A stretch of DNA of 64,000 nucleotides, from positions 188,001-252,000 of the forward strand of contig NC_051105.1 of the NCBI RefSeq assembly GCF_901709675.1. Direction: 5' to 3'. How positions within the stretch are numbered: position 1 is the first letter of the stretch; every line of letters begins with the position of its first letter. A model generated the notes under the pieces. That model did no database searches and was not told where the DNA came from. It saw nothing but the letters and a program-made list of their open reading frames with translations. The translations under genes were made by a program, and so were the position numbers. This stretch comes from Syngnathus acus (taxonomy: Eukaryota; Chordata; Actinopteri; Syngnathiformes; Syngnathidae). Positions 20,801 to 33,230 of the stretch are shown here, one piece after another.

Positions 20801-23800
20801 CTCCAGTCCAAGCACACACCAACGTGCACCAAACAACTAAAGCTAGAGGCGAGGCAGCAAAACGAATGGAGCCAGCTGGAGGCAAATGGTCTGGCGAGTC
20901 TTTGAGGGAGCAGCAGTCTGAGAAAAGCCCGGAAGCTGAGCACTTAGAGTGTGAGGAAAAACTCCTGGCCTTACGAATCAGGAAGTGGCAGCAAGATACG
21001 CAGATGACACGGGAGGAAACATCTCAACCGGAAGGTGGCTTGCTCTTGCTCATGCCGCAAGGAACACCATGTGTAATCCCAGAGGAGCATATTCCCAGCC
21101 TGCATGGAGAGAGAGAAGTAACTCGTGAAGGGCCCAAAGTCATGCCCCCGTGTTTACACAAAGACCCCGTACGGAAGGCTCAGGAAACTGACCTTGAAAC
21201 CGCAACTCTCACGAGCAATAAAGTCCCCGCAATACAAGTCAAGGCAGAAGAAATAGAAGACAAGGACCTGCTTGTGCGGCTAATAGGGACACGTCCTAAT
21301 AGTAAAGGTAGAGAAGAGGCAGCAAAAATAGTCGAGGCAGCCAAAGACAAGTCCTTGAAAGAGCACTATGACCAAAGTTTGAACGATGAGCATATTGAAT
21401 GTAAGGAGAAACAATCAATAAATAAGTGGCTGCAAGATTGGCAAATAACACCGGCGGAAGCATATCGTCGTGAAACTGACCTGCTCGTGCCGGAAACCAC
21501 AGCAATGTGCCTGGAGCCAGAGGAGCATATTTCTTCCATCCGGCATAAAGAGTGTGGCCTTGCTCATGACAGAGACATGGACCCACGCAAAATGAAGGCC
21601 ATGGAAACCAATCGTGAAGCTTCAAAAGTTGCAACGTATGAATTCCTTGACTTAGAAGGTAATGCAGAAAAAATGGATGAGGGCCTGCTTGTGCCACCTC
21701 AGACTTCAACCCGAGTCAATGTAGTAACTGAGACAAGTCCTAAATCTGAAGGTAGACCAGATGCACCAAAAATAGTTGAGCCAGCCTGGATCAAAAGGTC
21801 CGCTGCGTCCTTAAGGGAACAGCACGAGAAGAGCTTGGAAGCTGATCGCATCGAGTGTGAGGAGGAATTGCCACCACAAGTCACGAAGGTGAAGCAAGGT
21901 CTGGAGATGACACAGGGGGAAACATGTCCAACAGAACCTGACCTGCTCATGCCGAAAGGAACACCATACGTGGATCCAGAAGAGTATGTTTGCAGCCAGC
22001 AAGACTTGAGAGAGATCATTAGGGAAGAGCTTGAAGCCACGGCCCCGTGTTTCAGCAAGACTACCGCAGTTTTAACAGATGACATACCTCGAGTCAGAAC
22101 AGAGCAAATAGAAGACAAGGGACTGTCCTTGTGGCCACAAATGCCACCTCTATCAAAAGTGCAAACGGAGGCACGGTCTAAAACTAAAGGAAGAGGAGTG
22201 GCTGCGAAAACGGTCGAGCCTGCTGTCGGCAAGTTTTCTGGAGAGTGCTTGAGTGGACAGAATGAAAAGAGACTGGAAGTTGAAGAGAAAGAGTGTCAGA
22301 GAAAATACCCGGCCCCACAAATCAGGACGTGGCAGCAAGGCAGGACAGACGAGGAGCCGTCTCAACCTGCAACTGGACAGTCGAAGCCAGAAGGAAAACC
22401 CGACGTGGAAGGCGGAGGACTGGTTCTAAGTGTGACTAAGAGGGAGCCGTATCGAGCGAACCAAAATCAACCCGTGACGATGATAACCCAAAGGTCCACT
22501 GGAGCGGGAACCCGAATGGTGCAGGATCCAACGCCTCCTCCTGCAGTGAAAGGGAAAAGGCAGGCAAGGGGACTGGAAACACAACCTGCACAAATGAAAT
22601 TGCCACCCAAGAACAAAGGAGGAGATGAAAAGCTTTTGTTTGAGAAAACAAGTGAGGAGCGAGAACTGCAGCTGTCAATGGAGAACGTCTCCGAGCTGAA
22701 GAAGTGTGATCAGTTTGTAAGTGAAGAGCAGGCCCTGGCTCAGCGCATCATGCAATGGCAGAAAGATGTTCTGATGGAACACCGGGAGGCCGATAAGCCA
22801 GATGCTGAATGGACAAATGCGTATCCCCCTATTGCGGTAGAGAGGAACACTGAGGTAGAAAGAAGAGTGACTGGAACGATTGCTCCGGAACCTCCTCTGC
22901 CAAATGAGATGATCTCCTGTGAAAGAACAAAGTTCTTTAGGAGTCGTTTGAACCCAAATGAGCAGGGTGAGAGCGGGCCGTGGTTACATGCTGGCATGCT
23001 GCCCGATAAGGGCCGTGAGGTCAGACTGCGGAGGGATGCTGACTTCTTCGTCAGTGAGGAAGGGGCTCAGGATCAGCATCTCCCTCGATGGCCAACAGAT
23101 GTTGTCCAACTAGAGGAAGGAGCTGACCTGGAGTCTGACTGGGCTTTTGCTTTACCAGCTGAATACTTCCCTAATGACCCCCTCCTTCCACAAGCGGAGA
23201 CTGCAAGGAGACCCTCGTCGATTTTGGAAGAAACGTCCCAAGAGGAGCACGTGAGCGCGGATAGAGACCAAGCGCAAGGGACCCATTCACTTCCTTACCG
23301 TGCCAGTTATAAGGCATCCCCACCTCAATGTTCACAGGTGGAATCCATGGCTGTGAAAAAAGAAGATGCAGGTGATGCTTCGCCCTTTCAGCGATATTTA
23401 CCCTCACAACCTAGCACTGTCTCTCCAGCCAGCTATGGACTCAGCCCGCTATTGCAGAGTCCTCATGAGGAGTCTGTCGTCAGTAGACATTCCCAATCAC
23501 ACTGTCCTCGGAGAAGTGAGTCGGAACAGAGGCTGACTAACGAGGAGGATAGTTCATCAGCATCCAGCAGCAAGCCTATCGGGGAGGCACTAAAGGAGGA
23601 GATTAGCTTGGGCACGTCTGCAGACGACAGCAAGAAGAAACCACACGCAGATCTGCTGGTGGCGGAAAGAGAGGTCAGCAAGGAGCTCTCAAAAGTCAAA
23701 GACCCATCAACCCATCAGGACATGTCTGAACATGGAAGTGTAGCAAAAATGGAGAAGAGAAGCCAAGACCAGGACATTCCTGCGGGTGCTAAGCCAACGC

Positions 23801-26800
23801 GATCATCCACGTCGCCTCGGGAATCAAGTGCTGACAGTTTCTGTCCAATATTTCTAGAAGAAATGTCCTCACTTAAAGTTAGAGTTGGAGAGATGTCAGA
23901 GCTGAGCTGCCAGTTTCGAGGCGACCCTCCCCCTCAAGTCACATGGCTCAAGGACGGACACGCATTGGTCCACAACCCCGACTACGACATCACGGTCAAG
24001 TCCGACAAGTCGACGCTGACAATTTTCTATCCGACCGCAGACCACGAAGGGACGTACGACTGTGTCATAAGTAATAAGCACGGAAAGTCCATCAGCAGCG
24101 CCAGTTTGACGCTCTCCGAAAAAAAGATTGTCTCACGGGAAAAGTTCGAGAGGGGAGAGAAACCTCATGACAGCCAGGGACAAGCTTGCATTGAAACATT
24201 AAAAATTCCTCAAGCAGTCAGCCAGCAATACCTCAATGATGCAAATGTGTCTCAATCACCTACAGTGGAAATCAGAGTTGACGCTCCCGCTCCAGACCCT
24301 GCGACCACGGAGGTGTGCAATGAAGAGCAGCAACCCCAGGACTGCTCTGTGTTGACTTCAACTGAGCCAATCAGTCAGCAAAAAAGTACTTTTGCCTTTG
24401 GTGCCACTGCCGAAGGTCCTAGTGTGGTCAAAGCGTTGGAGAGCCTCAGCTGCACAGAGGGTCAGACGGCCATGTTGGAATGTGTTCTCTTGGCGGAACC
24501 TTCCCTTGAGGTCACATGGTTTTGCAGCGACGTTCCTCTTGAAACGACGACGGATAAATACAGGGCAGAAGTTGACGGTCAAGTACACAAGCTCTATGTT
24601 AGATCTTTCACAGGGACCGACGCCGGCACATACAAATGTGTCGCAAAAAATAAGATGGGAGAGGTCTCGTGCACCTGTGATGTTTTCTGTCAAGACGTCG
24701 TTGCAGACGTTGTTGACGACGTGGAAGACGTTGGCACGCAGACAAAGTCAAAAGAACCTCCACCTCAGGTGCCATCAAAATCCAGGGCGGATGGACACGG
24801 GGTGCCTCCAATTATATCTGGATGTGGGCTGCAGCAGTCATCCGCTGTGATCAACGTGTCTCAGATTAAACGAGCCTTTGAGTCAGACTCATCTCCTACT
24901 TCATTTCAGAAGCAACGAGAGGAACCACCTTACCTTGTGGAGTGCGTACCTGCACAGACCAGTCCTCGTGTTGAGTTACAGCGGCACCCGGTCCAACCTG
25001 AATGTGGCAGTGTCCGCACTGATCCCTACGTGGTCGCCAACTTGCCACGTCTCACCCAAGGTCTTCCTGCAGCGAGGAGCCCAGAGCTCGCCACCTCAAC
25101 AGAAAAAGTCTCTGAAATCATCGCGGTGGACACAAACATTGAGGAGTTAGCCGTCAGACAATGTGGCGAGGGAGTGCGGGAGGCGTCTGAGCTCAACCGG
25201 GCAGCACCCCAAGAATCAGCGGGCGTCCCTGAACCCCTGATGGCAGGGCAAGTAGAGGTGGCGGGAGAGGAGAAAATGTTGCACATGTTTGACAAAACGA
25301 GTAGCTTCATCCCATTCGTATCAGATAAGGTTCCCACTGTAAGACATTCAGTCCAGACTGTCGGTCCAACCGGCCAAGCAGAGAAACCTCCGAGTTTATC
25401 TGAACCGCTAAAGTCTGAAAAGCTCGGGGAAGCTGTGAAGTCTGAAGGTGCTCCAGAGGTGCAGGGATATGTTGTCGAGGAGAAGTCCGCTGATGTTGTT
25501 AGAGAATGCAAACAAGAACTTAAGAAAGGTAGTGATGTGGAGAGCATTTCTATCCCTGAGCCGTCGGTGGATAGCGGTGTTTTTATCAGTGGGCCACCTT
25601 CTCAGCTCAGTGTGCAGTCTGCAGTTGACTTAACTGCCGGTGATGTAGTCGGAACTGAGAGAGGTAATGATGAAAATCTGGAATCATTAGTTGTCCGACC
25701 AAATGTCGAGGGTCCTGAACATGTCTCTTCCGAGAGCCCTGACTCTCGAATATCCGGAGGTGGACAAGCAACGGGAGCTGCAGTGGGTGTAATGGAGGAA
25801 GAGGAGGTGACTTTTGGTGCAGTGTATGAATATTACAATCCTCCGACAGACTGGGCACGGCCACTCTCCCCCGAGTCTGAGATGTCGATAGAGATTGGCA
25901 GCACAGTCGGTGAGGAGGTCGCTGAGGGCTTCTACACACCGAGTTCATCTACAGAGATCTCTCATTCGACTTTCCATACCCCCAAGTCTCCGAGTTCCTT
26001 CCATGCTTTGAATTCTCCCAGTTCTTTCCATACCTCTTATTCTCCCAGTTCCTTCTATACCCCTAGTTCTGGTACACCTCAAGAGTTTCCATCTTCCCCC
26101 ACACAAAAGAGCCCTTTGTCAGACTCTAGTGACAGGTTTTTCTCACCTGTCCAGTTCCTCGCGTCTCCTGTCGATGAGGGCATTGAAAGTGTACCCGCTG
26201 AGGTAAATGTAGATGAGCAGTGGTTGCGTTCCAAGAGCAGCGCCTCCGATCAGGAGAGGGTGCACGGAGTCCCGCCTGCCTTCCTCAAACCTCTGACGAA
26301 GAAAAAAGTATTTGAAAACGACTCTCTGATCTTTCTCGCTGAGGTCTTTGGCCTCCCATTACCAGAGGTGAATTGGTTCCGAAACAAAACCCGGCTGACG
26401 GCTGACAAGCGGATCGTTATGGAACGAGATGGAGACAGTGTCTCTCTCACGATTCACTGTGTCACTAAAACTGACCAGGGAGAATACATCTGCCAGGCGG
26501 TCAATGGTGTCGGTGAGGCCCGAAGCGTCGCTTTAGTGCTTGTGGTGTCGCAGGAAGGAAGGCTCTCGCGTGCCCCGCCCGCTGTTACCCACCAGCACGT
26601 GATGGAGTTTGATGTGGAAAACGATGACTCGTCTCGTTCACCTTCTCCCCAGGAGATCCTGTTAGAAGTCGAACTGGATGAGAACCAGGTCAAGGAATTT
26701 GAGAAACAGGTGAAGATCATCACCATTCCCGAGTACACAGCCGACAGCAAGAGCATGGTTATATCCCTGGATGTTATTCCGAGCATTTACGAGGAGGGCA

Positions 26801-27762
26801 CTGTGGACTTTGTTACCCAGGAAAACGAGAATCTGAAAATAGCCTTTGAGGTGACCGAGATGCCGCCGAGGTTTATCGATCCCATCTGCGATGTCGAAAC
26901 CTCACAGAGTTCCACTGCCGTGTTTGAGTGCTCGCTGATGGGAATCCCGTCCCCCGTCGTGTCCTGGTTCAAAGGGGACATTAAAATTCCTCAAAACAAC
27001 AGACGGTACCTGCACTCATCTGACGGAGAGCGTCATTTCCTGAAGATCTGTAAAGTGACAGCGCAGGACAGCGGCGTGTACACCTGCGGTGCCGTTAATG
27101 TCGTCGGCGAAACGCTGTGCAGAGCCTCGCTGGTGGTGCTCGGTGCAAAGGAATTCTCCGGACAGACCAGAGGCAGGGAGCTGACGTCCGTGTCTCTCGG
27201 CGGCGCCAAAGTCCAGCCGCAGAAATTTGACATGCTGGTGGGAAACACGGCGGCGGACGAGCAACAATCATCAGAGATTGAGCTCGAGTTTGAGTTTCAG
27301 CAGGAGGCCGATGAATCTCAGCGCGCCGTCCGCCTGGTGGCCACTACGGACGGGGGGTTGAGCGAAGACCGGCACATGAGCATCAACTTTGATGTGTTTG
27401 CCGAGTCGGCCAAAGAGGACAAGGTGGAGTTCAAGGGAAAGTCGTCCGACATGTGTAGCTTTGAGTTTCAAGTGACGGAGATGGCCCCGAGGTGCGTCAT
27501 TCCCTTGACGGACGTGACCGCCGCTGTCGGTGCGCCGGTCATCCTGCAATGTCTGGTCAGCGGCAAGCCAACGCCCACGGCTGAGTGGTACAAAGATGGC
27601 GAGCGCGTCGCTCACGGCAGGTACATCGTTCAGGAAAAAAACCCAGGCCACTTTAACCTTCTCATCACCAACGCCAGCCAGGGCGACGCGGGCGAGTACC
27701 GATGCCTGATCCAGAACGCAGCCGGATGGATCGAAACCTCGGCATTGCTGAAGGTCTTTTAG
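17870..27762 (+). CDS. ttn: titin novex-3 alternative terminal exon
   Basis: One uninterrupted frame of about 3,300 codons enters in phase 1 after TCTCCGCAG and stops at TAG 27760-27762. It lies between the proximal Ig domains and N2B, where mammals keep novex-3, the exon that ends a short titin of about 5,600 residues. Six Ig domains are visible: about 17974-18270, 23842-24117, 24421-24690, 26272-26547, 26860-27140 and 27481-27759. The rest is predicted disordered: a Ser/Asp/Arg stretch (FSDRCSDGYSERFSDTES, about 18590-18700), six 140-165-residue repeats (19640-22430), and SPSSFHT repeats (25966-26080). In mammals the novex-3 tail binds obscurin near the Z-disc; the same role is inferred. 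The final Ig ends exactly at the stop (ALLKVF). Confidence 0.93.
19640..22430 (+). repeat. six-fold 140-165-residue coding repeat in the novex-3 exon
   Basis: Landmarks recur about every 420-495 nt. An AEEMEKHDL-type block starts at about 19801, 20251, 20743, 21238, 21655 and 22093. Each is followed by a RGxAAKxxEPA block and an ECEEKLLALRIRKWQQ block at about 19981, 20410, 20932, 21384, 21841 and 22278. An LMPKGTPYVxPEE block links one unit to the next. A further WQK-type half unit sits near 22717-22770. Units are diverged, so the expansion is old. Confidence 0.85.
25966..26080 (+). repeat. SPSSFHT coding tandem repeat
   Basis: Four imperfect copies of an 8-10-residue unit: FHTPKSPSSF, FHALNSPSSF, FHTSYSPSSF, FYTPSS. 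Ser/Pro-rich with repeated SP sites. Confidence 0.75.
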
Positions 27763-28490
27763 AGAAATGTGTCCGTGCTTGGTTATAGTGGCTGAATGGA
27801 GGCATCTGGACCCTTGGTTGTTGAGGTTTTATTGTGGAACCAAAAGCGGTTCTTCCTCAGTTTGGAAAGGGCCTTTGTAGTTTGACATAGATGGCTTCTC
27901 TCAAACCAGTGGTCCTAGCAAGTCCCACAAGTCAGGAGTTCCTCAAGTCTCTGACTTAAGAAACACCACTTTTTTAGTTTTCACTTTGGGCTGGTGATGT
28001 AAGTTAGTTCAGCACACTCACGCAAACGCATGCCTCGCGTAGCCGTTTGGAGGCGTCCATAAAAGCTGTTTGGGTGTTGGTGACAATCTGCATTGAAAAT
28101 ATGAAAGTGGATCGGAAGTAGTTTGTGGGTGGAGAGTTCGTGGTCAGTCAAGGAAATTATAAAGTCATGTGCGCAAACGCGGCAAGTTCGTCCCATTTTA
28201 TGAGCATGGTTATAAAACAGATGAAGAAAAAAGTTGATACCCCCCCATCGTTTGACTCGTAGATGTATGTATTCGATGCTTGTGTTATTTGAGTCACGTT
28301 TGTTGTTTTTTGCCGCTTCGCAACAAGCGTTTGATTGTGAACCTTTGAAAGTGTAGCAGCATGCTTATGGACGTGTAAATGTGCCCTCTTCTTTTAGGTT
28401 TGGAGAGCGCATCAGAGATATTTCATTTTTACAAACATGTCCTTTGTCTCAGAGTTTATACAATAAACTTCAAAAGTTGAACTCCAATCG
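27763..28490 (+). other. ttn: 3' UTR of the novex-3 transcript
   Basis: Non-coding, AT-richer sequence directly after the TAG stop and ending just beyond a canonical AATAAA. No exon or repeat is visible in it. The end point is estimated from the signal; the true cleavage site is unknown. Confidence 0.75.
28462..28467 (+). promoter_or_regulatory. ttn: polyadenylation signal AATAAA (novex-3)
   Basis: AATAAA about 700 nt after the stop, followed within 30 nt by a T-rich stretch (TCTTTTTTTTCTTTT), as expected of a real poly(A) site. Confidence 0.75.
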
Positions 28491-28691
28491 GGGTCTTTTT
28501 TTTCTTTTAATCTTTCCGTTTGAGACCATGACTTGTCAATAGTTTATTTCTCCTTTTTTTAGTTTTACTAAGTGAAGCATGGAGTGATGAATGAGAAGTG
28601 GGTGATTCTTGTGGGCCACGTTGACTAATCAGGAAGCTTGATGAAGCGAATACTACCAGCACTACTCTTTCTACTGCTACTAGTAAAAGGT

Positions 28692-28856
28692 GTCAAATCC
28701 AGGACCAGAAAGGAAAAAACCCTGCCACAGTTTGGCTTCCCCCACGGGTGCTTCCATTCAACCAAGCTGGCAGGTAAGCTCCTCGGGAGCCAGTTGATCA
28801 GAAGGACCTGGGGCCAAACTGTGGCGGGGTTTCTATTTTCTAGACCTGGATTTGAC
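28692..28856. mobile_element. fold-back (palindromic) MITE-like element, 165 bp
   Basis: The two ends form imperfect inverted repeats of about 44 bp: GTCAAATCCAGGACC...CCTGCCACAGTTTGGC against GCCAAACTGTGGC...CCTGGATTTGAC. It lies in the intron between the novex-3 poly(A) site and N2B and codes for nothing. The rest of that intron (28491-29468) shows no structure. Confidence 0.8.
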
Positions 28857-29468
28857 TCTGCTGCTGCCACCACCAGCACCACCTTCATTCCAAACACTCC
28901 CAACAGCGTCACTACTGCTCCGACCACCACTCGTCAACTACTGCCACGGCTAACACTGTCACTACCGCTAATATGGAAAATAATGATAGTGATCGTAAGG
29001 TATCTGCGGAAGCTCAAAAACTCAATATTAACTTTAGTGATTCATAAAAATGTGCCGAGGTGTTCACAAGCTTTTGTCTGCAATCAGGATAAAAAAATGC
29101 AAAGACTTATTTGAAGCGATCAATCCCAAAGATCTCTAGAATGATTCAAGAGGTTTGCCGTCGGCGCAGTGAAAACAATGGATGTTTTGGTTCCCTCCCT
29201 CCTCTTATACAAAGAATATACGAAACATCAAAGAACTATGATGAAGGAAAAGGGTGGGACGAAACGATATGGAACCCATACGAGCGAGCCACCCTTGGTA
29301 GTCAAATTTTGTGCCTCCGCGGGACAGGCTTGCATCTTGGTCTGAAATTTCCGTCTACCTCATGGCAAGACCGGCGCTACGGTACTTTTCACCTGGGCGG
29401 CATGCATTTTGTTGTGTGGCTAACATGACTTTTTTTTCTTCTCATTCTTGCTCGATGTTTTCCGACAG

Positions 29469-32400
29469 AACGTTCTAGCACTACTGTCACCACGGTGGAG
29501 GAACAAGAGGAGACCTACTACACTGGTGTCCAGTTGGCTCACAAAACCAAAACACTTGAACTCGTGCCAGAGCCCAAACGTTACTCTTCCACGATAGAGA
29601 AGAAAAAGGAGAAGCCAGTGTTTCTCAGCCAGCTCGCTCCAGTGGCGGTCAGCGCCGGAGAGAGCGCCGTCTTTAGTGTCAAAGTGTCTGGCACGCCCAA
29701 GCCCACCGTTCAGTGGTCTCGCGATGGCAAAGCCATCAAGAGTTCTTCCGTGTACAAACTGGTGGAGGAGAAGGAGGAGTTTACCTTAATTCTCACTCGC
29801 GTCACGTCGGAGTACGAGGGCGAGTACTCCTGCACCGCCTCCAACCGCTTCGGCCATACCACAAGCAGCGCGTACCTGGAGGTGAAAAAGGAGGACCTTA
29901 GCCAGGCAGAGAAGTGGGTGGAGAAAATGTTTCAGTACACAGGTAAACCTCCGACGTTCGCAGTGCGGCTCCAACCCGTGAGCTGCTCGGAAAGGACAGA
30001 GGTTTGCTTTAATTACAAAGTCGTCGGGGATCCGGTGCCCAAAGTGCAGTGGCTCAAGGGTACTTTTGAGATCCAGTCAAGCCCCAAGTGTGCCGTTACA
30101 GCTAACCCAGACGGCTCTGGCTTCATTACCATCAAGGATGTCAAACAGGAAGACAGCGGCATGTACACGTGTAAAGCGTCCAACCAGTTTGGGGAGGCGT
30201 CGAGTGGAGCGGAGCTGGTCGTGCTCAGAGAATCTCTCAGAAAGCAGGTTGTGGTCCAGAAAAAAGGTTATAAAGTTTCCAAGACAGAACAGGCTACCGA
30301 GTCTCGCTTGTTCCAGGTCAGCCTCCCGGGCCAGGACAGGGTCAGCTCTGACCAGATGGTATATACCATCGGTACTGAAGACCGGCGCGTTATTCCCAGT
30401 GAGCAAGTGGGCGCCCTCACCGAGCTGGATATCTCTGCCGCCACCGTTCACCGTGAGAAGGTGACCCATCAGGCAGCAGTGCTCCAGTCTCTCGAGGTGG
30501 AGGAGAGAGTTTCGGAGGGGCCAACCCACCCGGCTCGAGTTTCAGCTGTTTCTCAAAAGCAGCTTCACATGGCGGCTTTCACATCATCTGTTGAGGAGAG
30601 TCCGGGCCTCACAGAGCAGCACTGTGAGCGCATCCTGAGTCCCGAGGTGATTGAGCTCCAGGCAAGAAGGGAGGAGAGGTCGCAAGTGATGTCGGCCGTA
30701 GCCGAGGAGCTCACCCCTCTTGTTACCGCCAGCACCGAGCCGCTGGCCGACAGAAAGTCCACGTCAATCCAGCCCAGATCAGAGCCCAAGCATCTCGTTA
30801 GCGGGCATCAGGTGGAGTCGCAGATGGCAGTTATGAAAGAACAGTCCCAAGAGCTTTCTGGGGCGCAGGAGGAGAAAGGTTACAAGGTGAAAGAGGGGGT
30901 CAAAATCTTGTACTCGGCCCAGTCTACCGAGAAATATGCACTTCCAGAGGGTCACGCCGCTGAGCTAGCGACAGCCGACTCTGCTGTGACCACGTCTGTC
31001 AAGCGAGAGCAACGTCGTCCAGTTAAGGCCACAGTTAGCGAATCCAAACACACGCTGGCCAAGGAGACGGACTTCTCCATGCATACACCGGCAAAGGAGA
31101 CAGCCCTCCTCAGTAAGGACCGCGTGACCAAAGTGAGTCTAACAGCAGAGGTAAAGCACCCGTTTCGGGCCGAGTCCTCTCAGCAGTTGCCCTCCTTGGA
31201 CAGCGCCGTATCCGTTCATTCCCAAGTAGAAGGGGAGCAGCTATTGCACTTGCAGGTTATCACCGATCAAGACCTGCTCCCCTCTGAAACCGGTTTCACT
31301 TGCGAGAAACCCCACGCAGAGCAGGCGAGGACCAGGACAAGTCCTACCGTCTTGCAGTCGGTCAGCCAGGACGACCAGAGGACAGTGGTTTGCGAGGACA
31401 CATCCGAGTTTGAGACCAGGGCGAATACTGTTGCTGTTAAGCCGAGTAAGGAGTCCCCTACTCTGCTTCACCTCCAGTCAAACCAGTCTGTCGAGGTGCT
31501 TCCCAAAGAAGGTGTTCTTGTGACCGAGAAGCCCCAACACCAGACAGCTACACAGAAAGCCGAAAAGGCTCGTAGTCACGCGGCTATCTCTGAGGAGAAA
31601 CGCCAGCTGACTGCAGAGCGGCACTCTGAGCTCAATTTGTCTGTGACTGGAGTTCAGTCTCAGCTTCGAACTGAGCCCAGGCCTCAGAACATTCTCCAGC
31701 TGTCTTTTCAACCCATGCAACTGCCCAAAGAGACGCCAGTCACATCTGACATTAAGGAGCAGAGAGCCTTAGTGCAGAAAGAGGATCGCTGGAATGTGAT
31801 GCACCTCACCAGCGTAGCTGAGAGTCGGGCGATAGAGGCGGGACACGCAGAGAGCCTAGGAGCTGTAGACAAAGTCACCTGCAAGAGCACGGTAGAGCCA
31901 AAGGTTCCCGCAGAGCCGGTCCAGGTGGAGGAGAAGGAGCGCTGCACTGAGAGCAGTGACATTCTTGAAGCGGCACAGCAGGACTTTGCGGTCCAGATCC
32001 AGGAAGGCCAATCAGTCAGGCAGTCGATAATAATGGACGAAAAGCAAATACTGACGGGGGAGCTCTCTCGAGAGATCGTCAAGTCCGAGTCGGCTAAAGT
32101 CACCGCTACTAAGCAAGCCCAACTGTCTCTGCACGCGTCAGAATCCAAAGACAGCACAACTCTTCCCAAAGAGATGACGTTTGTGCTTCAGATGCCAAAA
32201 GCATCCAGTGTGAGCGTACGTCGTCAGCTCAGAAATGCGCTTCAGGCTGCAGTAGCCACTGAGCACGCTGTGTTGTTGGCGGATGTCGTCGGCGGGCTCC
32301 AGGCGGCAGAAGTACAGGAAGTCAAAGTTCAGAGAGAACCCAAGCACACATTGTTTACATACCTGATCACATCAACGGGCACGCCTTTGGAAATCACTCT

Positions 32401-33230
32401 GGCTTTCCAGGGCCAATATCCTCGCACAGCTGACCTCAGAAGCGAACTTAGGGCAGCGCTCCACTCCATTGTTCACCAGGAGGCTCATGTTCTGACTTCA
32501 GATCTGCCAGGCACCATGCAGCTAGACAAACCTCAGCGGGCGCAGGTCTCCTCTGCCCGCTCAAAGCAAGTCAGCTCCTCTGTTGTGCAGACAGTGAGCG
32601 TGGCTGAGAGCTCAGTAGACCTTACTGCCGTTGAATCTCAAGCGGCAGCCCTCAGGACCGAGTCCAAAATGGCGGTGGAGTGCGCCTCGGCTGAACAGCG
32701 GGTCGTAGTCCAGGAATCCAGGGAAACGAGGGTGGCGCAGTCCATTTCATCGCGGGTCCAAGTTTCCACTGAGGCTCAGGTGGCTTTTGAGCAGTCGGTG
32801 GTGGTGTCCAGACAGGAGGTGAAGAGCCAACGCAAAGCTGAAGGGACTGCGGCGCTTGCCCCCTCTGAACCAACTCGGGGTGTCACGGAGGAGAGAATGG
32901 AGCAGTTGGTCAAAGAGGAGATTTCAGTGGCCAAGCCAGAACAGAGAGAACGTCCCCTTATAGTCGCTCCTCTGCAAGATGCAACAGCTGAGGAAGACGC
33001 TGACGTGACATTTAGTGCCAGCATCAAGTATGTCACCCGAGTGAACTGGTTCTTCAATGGGCAATCGGTGCAATCTGGCAATGAGTTCAAGTGTTTGACG
33101 GAGCTCGACACGCACTCGCTGGTTATCAGAAAAGTTGTCAAGGAGAGACACCAAGGAGAATATGTTTGTGAGGCTGAGAATGAAGCCGGACGAGCGACAA
33201 CGTCTTCCAGACTCACAGTGGTCTCAAGAG
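29469..33230 (+). CDS. ttn: titin N2B exon (cardiac spring element)
   Basis: A 3,762-nt phase 1-1 exon. The order matches the mammalian N2B region: two Ig domains (about 29609-29885, KPVFLSQLAPVAVSAGESAV; about 29947-30229, PPTFAVRLQPVSCSERTEVC), a unique sequence (about 30230-32944), and an Ig (about 32950-33221, RPLIVAPLQDATAEEDADVT). The unique part is about 900 residues, clearly longer than the human 572. Its end keeps the conserved core LRNALQAAVATEHAVLL and REPKHTLFTYLITS (human CRALQAAVASEQPGLF and QEPRHIMCMYLVTS). In mammals N2B-us extends at high force in heart and binds FHL and alphaB-crystallin. Presence of N2B suggests the paralogue can be cardiac. Confidence 0.95.

Noticed and set aside
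28638-29428. Open frames between novex-3 and N2B as small genes
   Set aside because: They run through the fold-back element and featureless intron, with no similarity or splice logic.
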